Assembly: GCA_002811675.1 (NCBI GenBank)
Contig: PDIM01000041.1
Location: 162,074 to 192,744 of the forward strand
DNA length: 30,671 nt
DNA from: Ichthyosporea sp. XGB-2017a
Lineage: Eukaryota > Opisthokonta > Ichthyosporea
Direction: 5' to 3'
Shown: piece by piece, positions 27,401 to 30,671 of the stretch
How positions within the stretch are numbered: the stretch's first letter is position 1
How the letters are laid out: each line of letters starts with the position of its first letter
Program-made: the position numbers and the translations under genes
Notes under the pieces: generated by a model
What the model saw: the letters and a program-made list of their open reading frames with translations, nothing else
Databases searched by the model: none
What the model was told of the DNA's origin: nothing

Positions 27401-27649
27401 CTAGCAGAGAGTGAAGTTGTTCGACAGCCATAGTGATTGAGCAACTGAATCTAATTGCTTCACATTTTCAAGGCGGTTATCTTCACATTCAATTTGGATT
27501 ATGCCTCCCTGGGATTTTGGCTTTGCCCCTGTGGCCTGTGCCCAGGCAATTTGCACGGTGGAGCTAAATGTGGCATGTGAAGTCTGTCCCGACTCCAAAG
27601 TGCAGGAAGTGCACGGTGAGGAGTGAGGACTCCTCGAAGAACACGTCAC
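27401..27649 (-). CDS. Possible small or partial hypothetical protein
   Basis: An open frame of 82 codons that begins at a GTG, so the real start would have to be an upstream exon or another frame. I do not recognise it. The last ~50 residues (AWAQATGAKPKSQGGIIQIE through LWLSNNFTLC) have a protein-like mix with a hydrophobic strand and an amphipathic helix. The adjacent - frame at 27564-27749 (ATG at about 27692, stopping in a TTTAG) would join it by an intron or a single frameshift. It could equally be a chance frame. No poly(A) or TATA signal was placed with confidence. Confidence 0.2.
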   Translation of the reverse strand: MTCSSRSPHSSPCTSCTLESGQTSHATFSSTVQIAWAQATGAKPKSQGGIIQIECEDNRLENVKQLDSVAQSLWLSNNFTLC

Positions 27650-27766
27650 AGCTGAGAGGGTATATCACTCTAGTGAAATAGCTATGGAGTATCATGGTTG
27701 ATCGATGTTGTAGTTGTTGCAGGGACGTGTGGGCATGATCCAGGCACACAAAATAATAAATTACAT

Positions 27767-27774
27767 TATAAATT
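27767..27774 (+). promoter_or_regulatory. TATA-like element upstream of the arrestin gene
   Basis: TATAAATT in an AT-rich stretch, 164 bp before the ATG at 27938. A start site about 30 bases downstream would leave a leader of roughly 135 bases. The motif is seen directly; its use is inferred and AT-richness raises the chance of coincidence. Confidence 0.3.
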
Positions 27775-27937
27775 ATATAGCAGAACAGACAATTTATTAT
27801 TGTGGTGAAATGGTTTATTATTCATGCTATTCCTGCTCTATAGGTGGCTACTGTATACACCTCGATTGACTGGACTGTTCTGAGTGATGTACTTCTTCTC
27901 TCATCCAAAACCCTCTTTGTAACTGAAGACATATATC

Positions 27938-29579
27938 ATGAGCGACCCCACAGCTGCTGGAAGCGGCGGAGGTAAAAACATATTATTTGATTTGGATGCT
28001 TTGGATACACTCACTATTGGGGGGGATGCGGGATTTACTTCTTTGAATGAAAAAGAGGTAAATTCTCAGATGACTGCCAGTCCAACAGATCATGCAAAAC
28101 AAGGTGGAATGCTGGGTAATCAGGAATTGAGCGGTGTTTCGGAGGCAAATGTTTTTGATGACTCGATGCTACCCGAAGGGACGTTTAAAAGGGATTTTAC
28201 TTTCTTAGGAGTTAATCAGGATGTGTATCGAAGCGGAGACACAGTAACTGTACGTAAAGATCCCGTAAACATGAAGGTTCAAGTCTTTGCTGAAGTGTTT
28301 ACTAATAACTTGGGGTTTGTGTGCATTTCGAATTTTTGACATGTTTAAAGGGAATGGTAGTAGTAGCGTCACAAGGTGAGCATTCAAAGCTACAACCAGT
28401 GAGAATTGAGGTGACTGTGAGTGGGAAGGAGTGTGTATCTTGGTATGAGCTTTCAATGAGTGATGCGACGGTAAGTTGGGCTTTGGATACCGCTTAGCTC
28501 TTACAAAGAAATTCGCATTGTGGTTGAGCTAATATTGTTTCCTTATTGAATAGATTGCAAAGGAAAGAAGTGATAGGAAAAGTGTCTTTGAGCAAACTAA
28601 AATAATTTGGAGCTATGCAGATCCATTGACAAAGGGAAACAATCCTTTACTGCCGGGCGTGCATCAGTACTGCTTTGTGCATTCTCTACCGAAGAAGCTT
28701 CCAAGTACATTCCAAAGAATTTTAAAATCGGACCTAGAAAAGACATGGGTTGTTCCAAGTAAGGGCTATTTGCCACGAAGAATTGACCCCGATACATCCA
28801 TAACTTATGAGGCGAAAGTTCGGATTATTGCAGCCGAGTATAGTGAGGAGAAAGTTGTTATGGAAGCAACCAGTCCATTCCGGGTACTGGAGAATATTTC
28901 TGAAGCAATTCTCTACAGGGAGCCCGTAAGCTGTTCGGGTGAGAAGAAATTTTTGTTTGGGGGGAATCTTCCTGCAAAGTTGGTGGTGAATACAAAGTAT
29001 TGTCACTTTATTGGAGATACTGTTCCATTGGAAGTGGAGGTATTCAACGATAGTAGCAAGAATGTCGATTCCATCGGACTAAGTGTTGCTCAGTGTATCA
29101 CTTACAAGTCTCAGGAGGAGTCTCTCGTTCAAGAAGTGATTCTTGTAAATGAGGTAATGCCCGGCACATACGTTGCTGCTGGCTGTGCAAGGAACTTTAC
29201 AATTGAATTTGACATTCCGCGATCCCCGAAGACCAATCCTCATGATGAACTGTCTCGCTGTGGTACTATTCTGTATGGGAATGTTATTCGGGTTGACTAC
29301 ATGGTCAATGTCCGCTTGATGGTTCACAATGCTCTAGATCTAAAGGTTGGATTTCCTATTCACTTGGTAGCAAAATCTGAAGGGGTAAAAGACTTGAAAG
29401 AGTGCTTGCACGAGTCCATAAAGCAGTACTCCACTTCTGCAAACACTACCGTTACCAATGGACAAAAAGAGGACAGGAGCCTTGAAGATCTATTGGACGG
29501 AGAAGTTTCGATGGAAGAATCGAGTGAAGTTGTGACTTATGCGGACAGTACTGACTATAAGTTCAATTCTTTCATTTAA
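27938..29579 (+). CDS. Arrestin-domain (alpha-arrestin-like) protein
   Basis: Three exons, 27938-28249, 28351-28470 and 28554-29579, with 101- and 83-bp introns (both phase 0), give 485 residues. Arrestin-fold proteins act as trafficking adaptors for membrane cargo, often coupling it to ubiquitin ligases or endocytosis. After an acidic, Ser/Gly-rich leader of about 85 residues, the arrestin N-domain runs from FKRDFTFLG through VYRSGDTVTGMVVVA (made across the first junction), VRIEVTVSGKECVSW, PGVHQYCFVHSLPKKLPSTF and ITYEAKVRI. The C-domain follows at about residue 255 (NLPAKLVVNTKYCHFIGDTVPLEVEVFN) and ends with VDYMVNVRLMV. No PPxY motif is seen, so direct recruitment of Nedd4-type ligases is not evident. 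The tail after the fold is about 70 residues and acidic. The exact arrestin subfamily is unclear. Confidence 0.8.
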
Positions 29580-29626
29580 TAGCAATTGATTGCCCATAAT
29601 GCTGAAAACCTCTTTGCTGACCGTAA

Positions 29627-29673
29627 AATAAATATTCTATTGTGATGGTATACACTACACAGGTGCGTTTATT
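29627..29673. terminator. Convergent poly(A) signals of the arrestin gene and POLR1G
   Basis: AATAAA at 29627-29632 on the + strand lies 48 bp after the arrestin stop. On the - strand AATAAA (29673-29668) overlaps the TAA stop of POLR1G at 29671-29669. The two genes are 89 bp apart, so their 3' ends interlock. Overlap of a stop codon with the hexamer may be coincidence. Confidence 0.4.
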
Positions 29674-30453
29674 CAGCTTCCCTTTTAATCTTCTTACTTT
29701 TCTTAGCACTACCTGGGGTCTTTGTAGACTGCCTTTTTGTGGAAATCCTTTTAACAGCAATCGTCTTTTCTTCGACGCACTCCCCATTCCCTTTGCTAAC
29801 CGACTTTTTTGCACCGATGGGTTCCCATCTCAATTTCAAATTTGCCCCGCTACTCATTACATTGGCAACTTTTGCTCTATTGCTTTTTAATAAAACTCTC
29901 TTTTTATCGTTTCCCACTTCGTCAGCGTTCATCTTCACTCTTCGCGAGATCAAAATTTGCCCATCCAAACCACACTCTGTACTCAGAACCCCATCAGCAT
30001 TTGCTAGCAAAACATTCAAATACGCTAGTTCCCCTTTGTTTACGCCAGGACTTTTGCTTGACGAACTAATCTCATATTCTTCGCCAACCATATTTCCGAA
30101 AGAGCAAGTCAAATCTTTACAATTGACATTCATACCTGTCAGTAAATTGGAATCGAAACCTTTCGGTGCTCTAATCAAAAATAAGCTTCGACCAGACTTT
30201 TTTACTTTTTCAACTGGAATACAACTCTGAGGGTCGACAGAGTGTTTTTTATAATTTTTCGGCGGCTCAAATGAAAAGCTAAGTAATTTTGTGTTGTTAG
30301 TCACACGCAGCAATATATTTTAAAATAAGGGTGAATGCACGGCCAATCTTACCTATTGTCATTTAGGGACCGCTCTTCCCTTCCAGGCATTGATTCATCT
30401 TCGTCGCTATCTATATATTCAGCAGATTTGAACACTTCCTTAGTTGCAACCAT
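29669..30453 (-). CDS. POLR1G: RNA polymerase I subunit A34.5/PAF49-like protein
   Basis: Two exons, 30453-30353 and 30278-29669, with a 74-bp GT-AG intron (phase 2), give 236 residues. Yeast Rpa34 and human POLR1G (CD3EAP) pair with A49 on Pol I and aid initiation and elongation on rDNA in the nucleolus. Exon 1 encodes a short acidic N-terminus (YIDSDEDES). Exon 2 starts with FSFEPPKNYKKH, followed by LFLIRAPKGFDSNLLTG (66-82), which matches the family's LWLIQAP core. The dimerisation strands follow and end at QILISR. The last ~55 residues are Lys/Ser-rich (KTPGSAKKSKKIKREAE), as expected for the family tail. The family diverges fast, so the call rests on the core motif, the domain order, the basic tail and the length. 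Confidence 0.7.
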
Positions 30454-30671
30454 GTTTGGATATACTATATGTCTATACTAATCAAAGCCCAAAGAGTGCT
30501 CGAACATGCAGGCCTGTGGGATTCGAAGCAATTTTAATTATGAAGTATGGCGGGTGTGTTTGTGATACTATGCAGCTATAAAAAAGCTATGGATAAGTGC
30601 TAAGTACTATAAGTCGAAGAAATTCACATGGTGCAGCAGCTGTGAGTCCAGTCAGTGATCACCCTGCAGTA
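30454..30671. promoter_or_regulatory. Promoter-like segment at the right edge
   Basis: Upstream of POLR1G (leftward) and probably of a gene beyond the window: TATAAAAA at 30577-30584 reads to the right, and a GCAGCAGCTG patch lies about 50-60 bases further on. A TGATCA word lies at 30656-30661. No coding sequence starts before the end of the window. Confidence 0.35.

Larger units (their letters stand above)
27153..27937. other. Intergenic region between PEX22 and the arrestin gene
   Basis: A 785-bp interval with no recognised gene. A - strand open frame at 27401-27649 (listed separately) is the only coding candidate. The right part is AT-rich, with TATAAATT at 27767-27774 reading toward the arrestin gene 164 bp before its ATG, which is a plausible core promoter. 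No RNA gene was recognised. Confidence 0.4.

Noticed and set aside
29739-30230. 163-codon + strand hydrophobic frame that looks membrane-like
   Set aside because: Antisense to POLR1G; Lys/Glu codons read in reverse give Phe/Leu-rich shadows that mimic membrane proteins.

Overview
This is nuclear DNA from a eukaryote with compact genes. It has GT-AG introns of about 70-130 bp, most donors close to GTAAGT, and a purine at -3 of the + strand starts I checked. Gene families include ESCRT-III, IQGAP, spatacsin, a peroxin, mitochondrial Lon and an RNA polymerase I subunit. A nexin-dynein regulatory complex subunit (DRC9/IQCG) and a CCDC24 homolog point to a flagellated or ciliated organism. Very long single-exon genes (IQGAP 4.1 kb, spatacsin 5.6 kb, Lon 2.9 kb) argue for an intron-poor protist rather than an animal. 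The CH-IQ-GRD-RGCT IQGAP would fit an opisthokont or a relative, but I cannot name the organism from sequence alone.

Layout, left to right. The 3' end of a BRCT protein (1-95, +) converges on a four-exon gene (248-2735, -) for a PTEN/tensin-like pseudophosphatase with a C2 domain, ubiquitin-binding-like motifs and a RING-H2 finger. A gene-free stretch of about 2 kb (2736-4698) holds decayed coding debris that looks like mobile-element remains. Then come TXNDC9 (-), Snf7/CHMP4 (+, 2 exons), a PlsC acyltransferase (-), CCDC24 (+), DRC9 (-), Lon (+), IQGAP (-), an ArsC/YfgD-like protein (+, 2 exons), spatacsin (-), PEX22 (+, 3 exons), an arrestin-domain protein (+, 3 exons) and RNA polymerase I subunit POLR1G/A34.5 (-, 2 exons). 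A promoter-like segment for a gene beyond the window follows.

Genes mostly alternate strands, giving divergent promoters of about 0.4-0.9 kb and tight convergent 3' ends (52-366 bp). There is no operon. Several products concern membranes and trafficking (Snf7, acyltransferase, IQGAP, spatacsin, PEX22, arrestin, C2-RING protein), and two neighbours are ciliary (CCDC24, DRC9), but nothing proves that the locus is a functional cluster.

The most unusual object is the pseudophosphatase-C2-UIM/MIU-RING protein. Other points of interest are the PEX22 homolog recovered across three exons, a spatacsin that appears to lack the N-terminal propeller, an intron-bearing ArsC-like gene, and a perfect 115-bp tandem duplication carrying a hairpin and E-boxes. 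Family calls rest on reading the translations against remembered family patterns; no database search was run.
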